Of a stretch of 64,000 nt of DNA, positions 23,461 to 35,772 are shown piece by piece; positions within the stretch are counted from its first letter, which is position 1; the number at the start of each line of letters is the position of its first letter. This stretch comes from Falciphora oryzae (lineage: Eukaryota > Ascomycota > Sordariomycetes > Magnaporthales > Magnaporthaceae). Under the pieces are notes generated by a model. That model saw only the letters and a list, made by a program, of their open reading frames with translations, was not told the origin of the DNA and searched no databases. The translations under genes and the position numbers were made by a program. The stretch covers positions 200,834-264,833 of the forward strand of contig JNVV01000034.1 of assembly GCA_000733355.1 (NCBI GenBank). The letters run 5' to 3'.

Positions 23461-26400
23461 TCAAGCCAACGCTAGCCTGTACGTCTGCACCTGGAAAGGC
23501 AATACCTGTACCTCAAATGCGTAGCGCTCGCCACTGATTGGCACCTCCTCGCCGTCGTCCTCCAGTATGTTCGTCTTGAAAACCCGCGACAGTTTCCACC
23601 GCGTCTCCACTCTCCCGACGCCGCGACCGCCCAGGCTGTCGTACACCCTGATGATAACGGACTTGGCGCCCATCGGCTGTCGCGCCGGCAGGTCCCCGCG
23701 GCTAACATCCGCGTCGTCCTCGCCACGCTTGACCGTATCCAGGACGAGGTTGTCGTTGCCGGTGAGCGTGATGGGGAACTTCCCCAAGACAGTAGCAGCA
23801 GCAGCGCCGGCATGTACCTTCTCCGTTGTTGCCGGGTTCGAGGACGTATCGTTTGGTGCCTGCTGCAGCGATACCAGCCTGGGCGGGTTGTTGAAGTTGA
23901 AAGCCGCGCGTACCGTCTCCGGCCCGAGACGGCCGCGGTGCGGCATAATGGCCCAGCGAATCGTGTGCTTGCCCATGTCTGCCGTCTCGTCTGGGGCTTT
24001 GGGGCTGCGGAGGAGGCTGAGGCGCATCACGTTGCCCCCGGTCGAGAATCCATATTTACAGTCGTTCAGGATGGACACGCCATAGCCATGTTCCGAAAGG
24101 TCGGCAAATTTGTGCGAGCAGACCTCGAACTTGGCCATATCCCACCTGCCAGAGTGACGTTAGGCACCGGATCTGGTGCGAGCGCGGAATCAAGTCATAG
24201 GGAGGGCATGAAACTAACGAGGTATTGTAGTGCGTCGGCCGGGTCACCACTCCAAACTGCGTCTCGTATGACGCTTCCGTGCTGCGCACATCGACGGGTA
24301 TCTCAGCCTTGAGGAACTTGTGCGTTTCATGCCAGTCGATTTCTGCCTGGCATTCCACGTAAGGGTGATATCCTTCACCGCCGAGGCTGGCCGAAAGTGA
24401 TATGACCACACGCGCCGAGCTCAACTCGCTAATGCGTGTTTCGGCGACAACGCTGACGCGATGCGGGCCATTTTCCAGAATGGAGACGGTGGCGGCGGCG
24501 CTGCCCTGGAGTTCACGCTGCGTGTCCAGGTGGAATACCTCAGTGTCCCACGCTTGCCAATAAATCGGCGCGTCATCAAAGATCACCAGGCGCGCCGGGC
24601 CGGAGAGAGCCTCCCGCCTTGCGCGCTTATCGTATATCGAGGTGATCGTGTCCTTCTCCACCGTCACGCGCAGGTCTTCGTTCTCAAGCTCGAAGACCCC
24701 TGGCGAGACTTCCCGCACGGTCGCCCCTTTTTGCTCCTCGGTCACGGTAAACTCCTGAACAGACAAAAGATTACCGCTACCCTGAGCCACGGCCTCTGTC
24801 CCATCGGCGGTCGTGACGAGCTCGGCTCGTGGCCAAGGCGCCGTGCTTACTGCCATGACGGGCGAGCTGCTTTCTTTCCTCTGTGATGTGTCTCCGGGAA
24901 TGGCGAGTCCGAGAGCGGTACAAGCGCCCTGAAGCAGTTGAAATCCGGTTTGGTGGACCTTTGCATAGACCTGATTGAGTCCAGTCAGTAATCTCGCCTC
25001 GAATTTTCTGATGCGGGATTGCGGTCAGTATGGCCTAACCTTGTCCGAGTCGTCATAGCACATCCGGATTGAGGTCCCAGGAAGGCAGTCGTGGAACTGG
25101 CAAAGAAGCACCCCTTGCCACATCTCGTCCAGCTCCGCCGTTGGGTACAAGTACCCAGAGTTCTCGATGGAGGCGACGGTCGCGAGGAGCTCAATGTCCC
25201 GCAAAAGGAATTCGGACCGTCTATTTCCCAACTTCGTTCTCGCTTGGGTAGTATACACTCCGCGGTGTAGTTCAAAATAGAGCTCCCCGGTCCATGTCGG
25301 CAGGTCATTAGCTTTGGCTTGCAGGCGATCGAAAAAGTCATCGACCGTCTTGCCTAGATGCACACGTGGTATCCGGCCAGTTTTGTCAGCCAGGCCTCGC
25401 AGGCGGCGCAGTCGTTCGAGCTGTTTCCAGGTCGGTCCTCCACCACCATCGCCTTTTCCGAAAACTAGCAGGGAGGTATTGTCATGGTCGAGCGTTTTGT
25501 GCTTGGAAACACTACGCTTGACCTCGGTCAGGTTGGCGTGGGCCTATGGTATGGTCAATATCTGCGGACTTTCCCCGTCGTTTTCTTTTTCTTTTCTTCT
25601 TCTTCTTTTATTCGGAGCAGGGTGAAAGAAAAGCCGGCACTCACACAATACGTGTTAGCAGGCGACATGTGAGTGAGAACTTGGCTTCCATCAAGTCCAA
25701 CCCTGTGACCATCCCCTTTCAGTTAACAATGTTAAGCCAAAAAATTTTCAGCGGCGACAGAAGGACTGACCAGTTGAAGCTCGTGTGCGGAAACTCGTTG
25801 ACGCTGTTGAAGCATATTTTCTGTGTAAAGAATCGGTCCATGCCGGCCTGCCGACACAGCTGCGGGATCTGACCAGGCTGGCCGAAGGTGTCTGGCAGCC
25901 AGCTCGTTGTTGAACGGCGGCCGAACTCGCTTTCAAAAAAGCGCTGGCCGTAAAGGAACTGCCTGATAAGAGACTCTCCACTCGGCATGTTGGTATCATG
26001 CTCAACCCAGCTTCCACCAATCGGGTGGAAACGTCCCTCTTTAACTTTGGTCTTGACCCTTTCGAAGGTTGCCGGATACTCTTGCTTTAACCAGTGGAAC
26101 TGCTGTGCTTGCGAGCAGGCAAAATGGAGCTCTGGGTAGCGATCCATGAGATCGCACTGGTTACTCCACGACCTAGGTTTGGATCTTGGTCAGTACGGCC
26201 TCTCCGGGCAAATTTTGCACCTATTAGAAGATGCACACGCTAAGTGACTTACCGCACGACTTTCCGCCTGGTTTCGGCCCAAGGCCACAGCCAGCACGTG
26301 TCGATGTGACAGTGCCCTATAGCGAAGATGTTCGTCTCCTTTTCACCTGAGGTGCTGTACACCTCCTCCGAATCCACCTTATCGCCCAAATAAGACGCAG

Positions 26401-27299
26401 CCAGCTTCCTGCACCGAGCCACAGAAGCCTTGTCGCCCGCGCGGAACGTGTCCATGATGCGACTCGCCACGTTGAGCGCCTCTCGCTGCTCCCAGGACTC
26501 CGGATCTAGCTCGGCCACGGCCTGGGTGATGATGTGCATATCGGAGTACAGCCGGCGCGCGGGCAGGAATACGGAAACCAGCTCTGCCTTGGCCAACACA
26601 AAGCGCTTGTCTGGGTCGGGAGGCAGGATCGAATCACCCCCGCCGTCTCCGTTGGCCTTGAAGACGGGGTTGTCGCCAGGCGCGTTGCCAAACATGGCGT
26701 TGCAGGCCATCTCGATGTAGACGGTGTGCGTCTCACCGTCCCGAAAAGGCACTACCCACTCGGCCCGGTCGCCGCGGCCCGTCAGGCCGTGCAGGACTTC
26801 GCCCGAGGCCGACCACACGCTGCCTTCGTTCCCGGCGTCCCAGTGCAGCTCAACGTGCTCGGCGGCGCGCAGCTCGGCCGGCAGGGCCATCTCGAGGCGG
26901 AACCAGTGCGTGGACCACGAGGGCCCGAAGGAGTCGCCAACTCGGGCCTCGCGGTACGGATTGGCCGGGCTGGTCGCCTCGGCGAAGGTCGGGCGCGTGA
27001 GGCCTGGGCAGCTCCAGACAGAAAGACGGAGGTGAGGGGGCTCTGCAAGGACGTGGTCGTGCAGCATCCTTCGTTTCAAGACGTTGTTAACTTGTTGGTT
27101 CGTGCCCGTCTCGCTGCGCCGTAGTGTATCTAACTCACGACAAGATGTTGACCTTTTGCCACGCTCCCTCTGACAAGAAATTCGGCAACCGCATCTCGTA
27201 CAGGCGGTTCACCCTCTTCCCCACGGGTCCTGAAGCCCGCAGGGGATAGGCGTTGCTTCCATCGCGGCCCTCGTTATGGGAGGTATTTCCACCACACAT
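23461..27299 (-). CDS. AMS1: GH38 class IIC alpha-mannosidase (Ams1 type)
   Basis: Zinc- or cobalt-dependent alpha-mannosidase that trims free oligomannosides in cytosol or vacuole. Yeast Ams1 reaches the vacuole by the Cvt/selective autophagy route without a signal peptide. Seven exons: 27299-27139, 27068-26253, 26172-25771, 25702-25645, 25543-25040, 24970-24219 and 24145-23461, giving 1125 residues, the family's usual length. No signal peptide is present (start [11 protein letters not shown]; upstream frame only via TTG). Metal-site motif [13 protein letters not shown] (His308, Asp310) and nucleophile motif WLPDTFG (Asp420) are intact. Splices restore [31 protein letters not shown] and [21 protein letters not shown]. 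The C-terminal beta-sandwich ends with [10 protein letters not shown]. The gene diverges from the MFS permease. Confidence 0.95.
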
Positions 27300-28077
27300 T
27301 GTGTTCTGGCAATGACACGCCAAGTCACTATTGTCTCCTGAGAACTGAGCACTCAGGTATCAGCCTTGTGTATTCCAGAAAGCACAGCAGGCTCTCTCGA
27401 GGCTACAAGTACTGTCTGGATGCGGGGCAGAAGAGATCAATGAAAAGGCACGGCTCGTCGTCGGGGGGGCAAGTCGGAGCCCACCCCCTGAGACGGACTT
27501 CGGCCCCCCATGGGCACCCCGGATTCGGGGAGCCGAGGGCAGCTGTCGAAGTGTGGACCTCAATCAGTTCATCACGAGTCCGCAAGTGGAGAAAGTCGGG
27601 GACCCCAGCTTCCCCGAGTCAAGCAACATGAAGTGCCTGCATCGATTGGAATGTTGGCTGGGGACTTCCAGGCTGAGATCCGTGCTCGCATCGGTGCACC
27701 TGACAGGCGGCTCCACAGCGCGTCCATGTTCTCGGACTTGTTGCCATCGCCCACCGGCGCATTTCTCCACGAAAAGGGGCCACAAGAGGGTAGGCTCCAT
27801 TTGATGGTACCCGCCTCGTGTGCCTGGTCTCGGCCGTCTAGCCGAGGCAGGTTGGTCCCAGGCCAACAGTTGCTCAGTGTCAGCCAATCTCCCGGATGCG
27901 ACCTTAAAACCGCAGCTATGGTGGCCGCAGTCCTTGCCGGGTTTCCCCTATATAGCGGGCCTGGACACCTCCTCCGGGCCTTGGACGTGCGTCTCCCACC
28001 TCCACACCGCGAGTCTTTCGTCAGGCAGTCCACGGAGTAACATCTTTCCTAGCCCTTGCTAGGAGACCGGAAGCACC
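27300..28077. promoter_or_regulatory. Divergent promoter of GH38 mannosidase and MFS permease
   Basis: 778 bp head-to-head region. A TATATA element at 27949-27954 lies 123-129 nt upstream of the permease ATG. No equally clear TATA box on the mannosidase side. Frames crossing it look random. Confidence 0.45.
27949..27954 (+). promoter_or_regulatory. Candidate TATA box of MFS permease
   Basis: TATATA within CCCTATATAGCGG, well placed upstream of the start codon at 28078. TATA boxes are typical of inducible fungal genes. Confidence 0.45.
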
Positions 28078-30001
28078 ATGGAAAAGAAGGAGATCGTCGA
28101 GCCGGTGCCCGAGACGGTCGAGGATGTTGAGATCGCCAAGTCGCACGCACAAGGCGATCTCGTCGACTCCGAGGTCGCCAAATACGCCAGCGATGCACCC
28201 ATCAACATCGACGAGCCGACCAACAAGCGCCTCAAGCGGCTGATCGACATGCGGGTTCTTTCAGTCATGGTCGTTACCTATCTGATCCAAGCTCTGGACA
28301 AGGGCACCATGTCTGTAAGTTGCGCTCCCTTTCGTCTTGTAACGGGTGAGGCCCTGTCACAGGAAGCTAATCACAAAGCACAGTACGCGAGCATAATGGG
28401 CATCATTGAGGACACCAAGCTTCAAGGCCAAGAGTACTCGTGGCTGACCACCATCATCTATATCGTTATTCTCTGCGTGGAATACCCAGAGAACTACATC
28501 CTCACGAGAGTCCCGATTGCGAAATGGCTGGGCCTGAACATCCTTCTATGGGGTGTGACTCTCGCTCTCCACGCCGTGGCTCGCAACTTCGCCACCCTGA
28601 TCGTCCTCCGTGGATTCCTCGGCGCCTTTGAGGCTGTCTGTCAGCCCTGCTTTGTCCTGCTATCGTCCATCTGGTACAAGCGTGAAGAACAAGCTACCAC
28701 GGTGATTTTGTGGTATATGATGGTGCGCGGATGACACTTTCTCTAAGCAAGTTATGCCTTCATCGCACTAGGGGACTTGAAGACTGACTATGCGCGTTTC
28801 TCTCTACAGAATGGTCTCCAACAACTTATCGGCGGCCTGCTAGCGATGGCCTTCTCCTTCATCCCAGCCGGAAGCCCCATATCCAGCTGGCAGGGCCTGT
28901 TCATGACCTACGGTGTTTTAACCGTCTTTTGGGGTGCCTTTGTGGTCTGGTGGATGCCCGACTCGCCCATGAAGGCCAAATGCTTCAGCGAGGAGGACAA
29001 GAAGCTGATGGTCGAGCGGGTTCGCGATAATCGCACTGGCCTCCAGAACCGCGTCTTCCGCCGGGAGCAGTTGTTTGAGGTGTTTAAGGACCCGCAGGTC
29101 TATGGCTTCGCTCTGATCCAGATCTTCACTACGCTCCCGTCCGGCGGTCTCGGTGCCTTTTCCAACATCATTATAAAATCGTTCGGCTTCAAGGTTTGGG
29201 AAACGCAGCTCCTTCAATCTGTTTCAGGCATCGTGCAGATCATCGTTATGCTCTCGGCCGTCTACCTCGATCGGCGGTTCAAGCAGACGATTCTGGTTAT
29301 GATGGGATCTATCCTCCCTACCATCGCCGGCGTAGTCGTGCTGATGGCGGTACCTTTTGAAGCAAGCAAGAGAGTTGGTCTGCTCATGAGGTACGTCTGC
29401 TGCATTCCCTACCTCGGCTCCTGGTTACGTTTTCCCGGAGTGCTCGTTCTGACCCATGACACGACTGCCCCTGCAGCTTCTACATCATGATCTCCTTCTG
29501 GGCTTGCAGTGGCCTCGCCCTGTCGCTGGTTACGCGCAATGTCGCGGGCCAGACCAAGAAGAGTGTCGTGATTGCTTCCAACTTTATTTGGTGGGCAGTT
29601 GGCAACAGCATCGGCCCCCAGGTCTTCCGGTCCCAAGACGCGCCGCGCTACTTCCTCGCCCTCGCTATCATTGTGGCTTGCTTCGTCCTGCTAGTGATCA
29701 CACTTTTTGCTCTGCGTACCTGGTTAGTATTACCAGCTTGTGACCATGCTATTCGCTTCCTCTGCTGCTTCATCGGCTTCTGCTAATGTAATTCCATTCA
29801 GGTATATCTTGCAAAACAAGCTTCGCGATCGCAAGATTGCCAGCGGAGAAGCCATTGCGTCAGTCGCGCAGTTCGAGGACATTACAGACAGGGTGAGGAG
29901 CTCCAAAAACATACCCTTATTTTGAGAGAACGCACTCGCTTCTCGATACTAACCTTTTGTTGCGTGTTTAGGAAAACGTCAATTTCCGGTATGTTTACTA
30001 G
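28078..30001 (+). CDS. MFS permease, anion:cation symporter family (Dal5/allantoate-permease-like)
   Basis: Plasma-membrane proton-coupled organic-anion importer by family. Six exons: 28078-28314, 28384-28722, 28810-29390, 29477-29722, 29802-29892 and 29972-30001, giving 507 residues with about 12 membrane segments. A hydrophilic N-terminal tail of about 55 residues precedes LKRLIDMRVLSVMVVTYLIQALDKG, the usual first helix of Dal5-type proteins. The loop before helix 3 carries YPENYILTRVPIAKWLG. The middle cytoplasmic loop has WWMPDSPMKAKCFSEEDK, a family signature. The tail ENVNFRYVY comes from a tiny last exon (10 codons with stop), the normal ending for this family. Substrate cannot be read; relatives carry allantoate, carboxylated vitamins, tartrate-like acids or hexuronates. 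It lies 728 bp upstream of, and on the same strand as, the leaderless GH115 gene. Confidence 0.93.
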
Positions 30002-30728
30002 AATTGATGCCTTGGTTGCGCAGATATCATAGGATGTTTTTCTATGTATGCGGGAGCATCATACACCATCACCCGACTAGTTCATCTCGGCACTAAATAG
30101 GAACAATGAGGTTTGAGCTTCGGACGCGTCTTCGATATCTTGAGTGGTGGCATCGATGGGAACAAGCTTGCGCCTGGCTGGGCGGTACAGAGGTGTCTGT
30201 TGTTCCCCACGTCCCCAATCTCCCCTCATTTCTTCCCCGGAACCGCGAGTCAGGGGCTCCGGGGTTTTCCCGAAAGCCGTATGTGAATCCAGTCCAGTCC
30301 GTGTCTGCCTTGGAAATTTGCCGAACGCCAGCAAAATCTCCCCGAGGAGGGGCATGCCGGCGAATATTGGCAATATTTGGCTAGGCTGCCTAGGCGTGTT
30401 ACGAGCTGTGTGTCGCGCGGTCGCGCTGTTCTGTTGGTCGTCTTTTCTCCCTGGCTTTCGGCTAGAAGCCCGAACTCCATCCTTTGTCGTTGTCTTACCC
30501 TCTCAGCGAAGAGGATACGAGGGGTAAAAAGTGGAACCGATTCGGATTGGGCTAGAATCTCCGACCAAGACCAGTCTCGGGAATTTTGGCCTCGAGTCCA
30601 GGCCGGAGAGGTTGAGACGAAAGACGAAAAAGGGCTCGGAATTGCAGCTTGCCTCGAGTCTGTCGATCTCAGGAAGTCGGGCTTTGTCAAAGAAAATATC
30701 ACCCTCCCATGCAACACCAGCCAGCATC
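30002..30728. other. Intergenic, MFS permease to GH115
   Basis: Promoter and 5' region of the leaderless GH115 gene. Frames continue upstream of its ATG only through non-ATG starts. Two GGCTAG but no GGCTAA sequences were noticed. Confidence 0.45.
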
Positions 30729-33700
30729 ATGGCCGACACTCAACACCGGATTGTCGGCTTTGACGTGTCCGCTGGCCCCGACCTGCTCGACCTGACCAAC
30801 GCCACCATCTTCGCAGACGGCACCGATTTTCCGGGCGTCCTCCTCGCCGCCTCAGATCTTTGCCAAGACTTTTCACGAGTCACCAGTTCATCTCCGCGCC
30901 CTCTCCATGTGTTCCAGCGCTCACTGTCCCTTTCGCCACCCCCTTCTTCCATCCCGGCCGAAGGGGCCTCTGCAGAGCACGTCATCGTTGTTGGTAGCCT
31001 GCAGAGCCCCTTGATCCAGGGCCTGAGCAAGAGACTCGGTTTCGATAGTCTGTCCGGCAAATGGGAGGCTTTTCAGACCGCTGTCCTCAACGATCCGTTC
31101 CCTGGGTGCCTGAAGGCCCTCGTCATTGCAGGTAGTGACAAAAGGGGTGCCATCTACGGATGTTACACTCTCTCCGAGCAGATCGGAGTCTCGCCGTATG
31201 TGGCTAGGGAGGGACCCTCTAGACTATTTTCGATTGCGCCTCATTCTGCTGACAGCAGCCAAGATGGTATTTTTGGGCAGATATTCCCCCTCTCAGACGC
31301 TCCAAGATATTTGCGCTGCCCGTAGTCACGTCCCAAGGGGAGCCCTCTGTCGTGTATCGTGGAGTTTTTCTCAACGATGAAAGTCCCTGCGTAAGTGATG
31401 CAGCTGGACTAGGGATATGGTCTAAAATGCGACACATGGGAATGGTTTATGGAGGCAGCAGCTGACACGAGGCTGCTATAGCTCACAGGCTGGGTACTGC
31501 AAAAGTATGGTGGCTACAACTCCAGGTTCTACAGGACGGTGTACGAGCTGCTCCTGCGGCTAAAGGTGAGATGACAACCCTCGTATCTACTTAACAACAA
31601 TACCAATGGGATTACGACTAATTCCGTGATTTTCGCTGCGTTAGGCCAAGTAAGAACCGAGAAGCCGTTTCATTACCTCTCTAACGCTGCGGAACCAACC
31701 CTGACTAACCGGACCCTAGCTTTTTGTGGCCAGCAATGTGGCCCGGATATCCTAATCCAGGGGCTATCTTCTTCACTGACGACCCCGAAAATGCAAGGCT
31801 CGCGGATGAAATGGGTATTGTTATTTCCACGTCGCACCATGAGCCAATGCAGCGTGCGACGAGCGAATGGGTAAGCCATCCCCTGGGGGTTTATATCTCG
31901 CTGTTACAAAGCCTTGGTTCGAGGGTGCTTAGTTTTCACGAAATGGGTGTCACTAACATGATGAACTAGTTCGCCGAAAACCCTGACGGCAGCTGGGACT
32001 GGTCTACCAACTCTAAGAAGATAACCCAGTTCTTTGAGGACGGCATCCAGCGCGCAAAGTCTCTCGAGAGCTATGTGACGCTGGGAATGCGGGGTGAATA
32101 CGACAAGGGAATGAAGGCGCCCGACCCGGCGGCAGTTGTCGCGGACGTCCTTCGCACCCAGAGGCGCGTATTCAAGGAGGTCCATGGCCGGGAAGATGCG
32201 GTACCGCGTATGTACCCAATGACCTATTTTACCCCAAGCGCTTCCATTACATCAGAGGTTCCTCATTGCTGACCGATGGGCTTGAACCCAGACAGAGCTT
32301 CTCGCTCTTTACAAAGAAGTGCAGACCCAATTCGATAGCGGTAGGCTTGGCGTCCCCGAAGATGTGACGCTGTTGTTCTCCGACGACAATTTTGGCTCCA
32401 TACGGCGTCTTCCGACGGGAAAGGAGACAAAGAGAAAGGGCGGTGCAGGGGTTTGTAGCCATTCCTCGCTTGGTGAAAATGGTGCGCCTTGAAGAGATCT
32501 AGAATACTAACAAAGAGGGTATCGCTAGATTTATTATCACTTCGAATACGTGGGACACCCCCGGAGTTATAAGTGGATCAATCCTAACGGACTTGTATGT
32601 CAATCCCGTCCTTTTTTTTTTTTTTTTTTTTTCGCGTCGTGCCTGCCACACCTGGTATCGTGGCCTCACACTGCGTGTACTGCCTGGATTCCATCAGCTC
32701 TAACATGGGTGATGATCTATAGGGCAAGATATGGCATCAACTCAAGGAGGCGCACACGAGGTGCGCATCTCGAATATGGGGTAAGTTTCTTGTTCTGGCC
32801 TTGGTGCAATGCCAAGATCGCTGTCTTGCTGCTAACGATCGACATCAATCTTCCATATCTCAGTTTTCAATATTGGCGACATTAAGCCTATGGAGCTTCC
32901 CCTGACGTTCGCCATGAAGCTCGCATGGGATATCAACTCTATCGCACCAGACGGCATTAAGTCCTTCTACGGAACGACCGCCGAGTCCTGGTTTGACGAC
33001 GGCAAGGATGGCAGCGCAGCGCTAGCGCGAGACGTCGCGGCTGCCTGGCGTGGTTACGATCGACTCGTCTCTCTCCGCCGACACGAACATATCGAACCCA
33101 CCACCTTCTCGCTACTGCACTATGGCGAGGCAGAGACTGTCGCGAGGCGGTGGAGTGAGTTGCTCGCGGTGGCGGAGGAGCTTCACAGCAGGGCGCGGGG
33201 CGGGGCCGAGGAGGCGGCCGTGTTCCAGCTAGTCCTCCATCCCATCAAGGCCTCGCAGATCTTCACCATGTTGCAGATAACCCTTGCCCGCAACCAGATG
33301 TTTGCGCGGCAGCGGCGCAATACAGCCAACGCAATGGCGAGGAAAGTCCTCGAGCTATTTGATGCCGATTTCACGCTTTCTGAACGGGTAAGCGTTGGCA
33401 AGTGAACAATCCTCGTCTCGGAGCGCATATTGGATGTTCTCCGGTGCTTAATATTGCCCCACTGCTAACCTGGAAACGATAGTTCCACGGGCTACTGAAC
33501 GGCAAGTGGAATCACATCATGTCACAGCCCCATATGGGATACGGCGATACATGGCATGCGCCATCTCGAGATATGATCTCTGGGCTATGCTATGTCCAGA
33601 CAAGACAGGTATGCTGCTATATCGGTAAAACTTTCTGCTTGGCTGTATGATACGGTGCTGATTCTCCTAGAACTCAAACCCGATCGTGGGTCAAATGGGA

Positions 33701-34678
33701 GTTGCCGTGGAAGGGCACGAAGGGGTGAGGGCCGGTAGGATCAATGAGGAGTCCGAGCGGACGCACCCCTCCCGGAGGGATCTGGTACCAGGCGTCACTC
33801 TGGGACTTATGACGCGTTATGGCCCAAGCGGCCGGTATTTTGACATCTTCACCCGGGGGACACTGGCGATCCACTGGACAGCAGCGTGCGGGACGCATTC
33901 CTGGGTCCGTCTGTCCCAGACCGAGGGCTCGCTGGACCCGCGCTCCGATAATCCGGAGCACGACGCCCGCATCCACATCACGGTCGACTGGGACTTGGTC
34001 CCCGGCGGCTTTGACGAGGAAGTCTTGATAGACGTGCGCTCGCAGGAGGGCGACTTTGAGCAGGTACACCTCCCCATCACCGGCCGGCGGCTCCCTGCGT
34101 CTTTCAAGGGCGGCTTCGTCGAGGCGGACGGCCACGTTGCGATGCCTGCGACAGCCGCGCATCGGCCTCTGACAGCGCAGTACCAGCTGCTCCCCGACCT
34201 GGGTCGGACTCTAGAGGGTGCCGTGGCGCTGTCGACTAGCGGTCATTCTATTCCGACCCCCTCCGACGCCGGAAACGCCGCGCTCGAGTACAAGGTGTAC
34301 GTGTTCTCGGAGTCTTCCTCCTCCGGCGCAGTCCTGCTCCTTTACTTTAACATGACGCTGGACCTCGACCCCGCGCGCCCCATGACGTACGCGGTGCAGG
34401 TAGACGATGACCCCGTGGGGGAAGCGCACAGGCTGCTGCCAGAGGGGGCGGATGCGGCGGCACGGGCAAGCAGCGGCGACCTACCCGAGGGATGGCGGGA
34501 GGCTGTACAGGACTGCGCGTGGCTGCGGCGCCAGCAGCTGGGCAGGCTGCGGCCTGGGGAGCACACGGTCCGCGTCTGGCTCAGGCACTCCAATCTGGTG
34601 CTCGAAAAGGTCGTCATTGACCTCGGCGGTGTCAAGCGCAGCTATCTGGGTCCCCCGGCGAGCCGGTACATCGAGTAG
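30729..34678 (+). CDS. GH115 xylan alpha-1,2-glucuronidase, leaderless (probably intracellular)
   Basis: GH115 enzymes remove (4-O-methyl)glucuronic acid from xylan or its fragments. Twelve exons: 30729-31195, 31264-31390, 31482-31565, 31645-31649, 31720-31870, 31970-32207, 32296-32450, 32529-32594, 32723-32780, 32864-33387, 33483-33608 and 33671-34678. All phases agree; 1002 residues, full family length. No signal peptide: the start MADTQHRIVGFDVS is polar, so cytosolic location is inferred. Family motifs are restored by splicing: AGSDKRGAIYG, GVSPWYFWADIPP, YRGVFLNDE, KANFLWPAMW (needs the 5-nt exon 4), ISTSHHEPM, TLLFSDDNFGSIRRLP, YYHFEYVGHPRSYKW, VFNIGDIKPMELPL and FQLVLHPIKASQ. The C-terminal beta-domain ends at SRYIE. 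Paralogue of the secreted GH115 at 41235-44987. Confidence 0.94.
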
Positions 34679-35259
34679 GGAGGAAGCAAATGCCACCTGT
34701 GTCGTCTCGCTCCACCGCCACGCGGAACGTCCCGCGGTCGCGCTGTTCCGTCGACTTGATGGCGCGTCATTCGGCGATGGTGTGCTCGTCTGAACAGAAT
34801 CCGGAGATGCACTGGGCGGGCGGGGATGCTAAGAATAGGTAGCTATTAGTCTCAATGTCTAGTGCATGACGCGCTTTAGCACGATCAGCTAGCAGCCGCT
34901 CGGGTCAATCTTGGCCTTCGGAAAGCGAGTGCGAAGCCCCCATGCCAGGCCTGCCAATCGGCGTCCACGGCGTCACACCATTTGCCCAACCACACCTGCA
35001 GCACCCTCCGAGTGCGAAGATAAACACGCGCGTTTCGAAACGAGGCGGCGACGCACATTCATCCGACGAAAGAGACGACTTAATAATCGTTCCAGGGAAT
35101 GTTGTCGTGCTAGCCCGACATAAAAGCTGCCAATCTTGCCGTTGCCTGTAAACTCACGGCCCTCAATGCTCGCTAGACTGTTTCACTGTCCTACTTCGAT
35201 CTTCTCTGGAGCGAGATCATTTAACCACCTTTTCGGCACCTCCGCCCGAAACAGTTACA
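34679..35259. other. Intergenic after GH115
   Basis: Nothing coding is supported. The 3' part probably holds the promoter of the small Pro-rich gene. A frame starting at 35166 overlaps that gene and is discussed there. Confidence 0.45.
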
Positions 35260-35772
35260 ATGTGCCCAAGATCATGTCGTCGTCGGCAACAGGTGGCCAA
35301 CCGGCTATATGGCCCGCGCTGCCACCGAAAACGTCGATACGACGCCATCCCCACCGCCGAACCCTACCAGCAGCAGCAGCCAGTCCCGTTTCCGACATAC
35401 GCCGGAACGGTGAGCAGGCCTGCTGCCGCCACAACGGCAGCCGCACCGGTGATGCCCCTAGCGACCCGGGCAATCAGCGAACAACATCACCCCGCAGGAC
35501 CTCCTCCGGCATACACACCCAGCAGCGATGGGATTCTTACACCTCCCGCGCCATACGGCAAGGAGAAAGGAGGTTCCAGCCCATCGTCCGAGGGCTCAGC
35601 CTACCACCAACACACCGACTTCGACGACAAGAAGTGGGCAGCGCAAGCAGAGGGACGGGACGACGACAGTCTCCCGCCGAAGCGAAAGTCTGCACTCGAA
35701 CGTTTTACGGGTTTGTTCGGCTCTTTGGCGAGGAACAATAAACATGACACGGGCAAGGCTGCGGCTGTTTGA
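35260..35772 (+). CDS. Small Pro/Ala-rich hypothetical protein
   Basis: Open frame of 170 codons with no recognised domain and no signal peptide or membrane segment. The middle is rich in Pro, Ala and Tyr and contains PPPAYTP, a PPxY-type motif that WW domains such as those of Rsp5/Nedd4 ligases can bind. The C-terminus is more structured-looking: FDDKKWAAQAEG, then PPKRKSALERFTGLFGSLARNN, a basic amphipathic stretch. Codon use from about 35340 onward looks coding. The true start is unclear, because another frame (ATG at 35274, MSSSATGGQPAIWPALPP) looks more like a natural N-terminus and would need a frameshift or a missed splice near 35335. Confidence 0.5.
   Translation: MCPRSCRRRQQVANRLYGPRCHRKRRYDAIPTAEPYQQQQPVPFPTYAGTVSRPAAATTAAAPVMPLATRAISEQHHPAGPPPAYTPSSDGILTPPAPYGKEKGGSSPSSEGSAYHQHTDFDDKKWAAQAEGRDDDSLPPKRKSALERFTGLFGSLARNNKHDTGKAAAV

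Noticed and set aside
27510..28040. Frames on both strands in the GH38/permease promoter
   Set aside because: Overlapping, unsupported, and the region fits a promoter with a TATA box.
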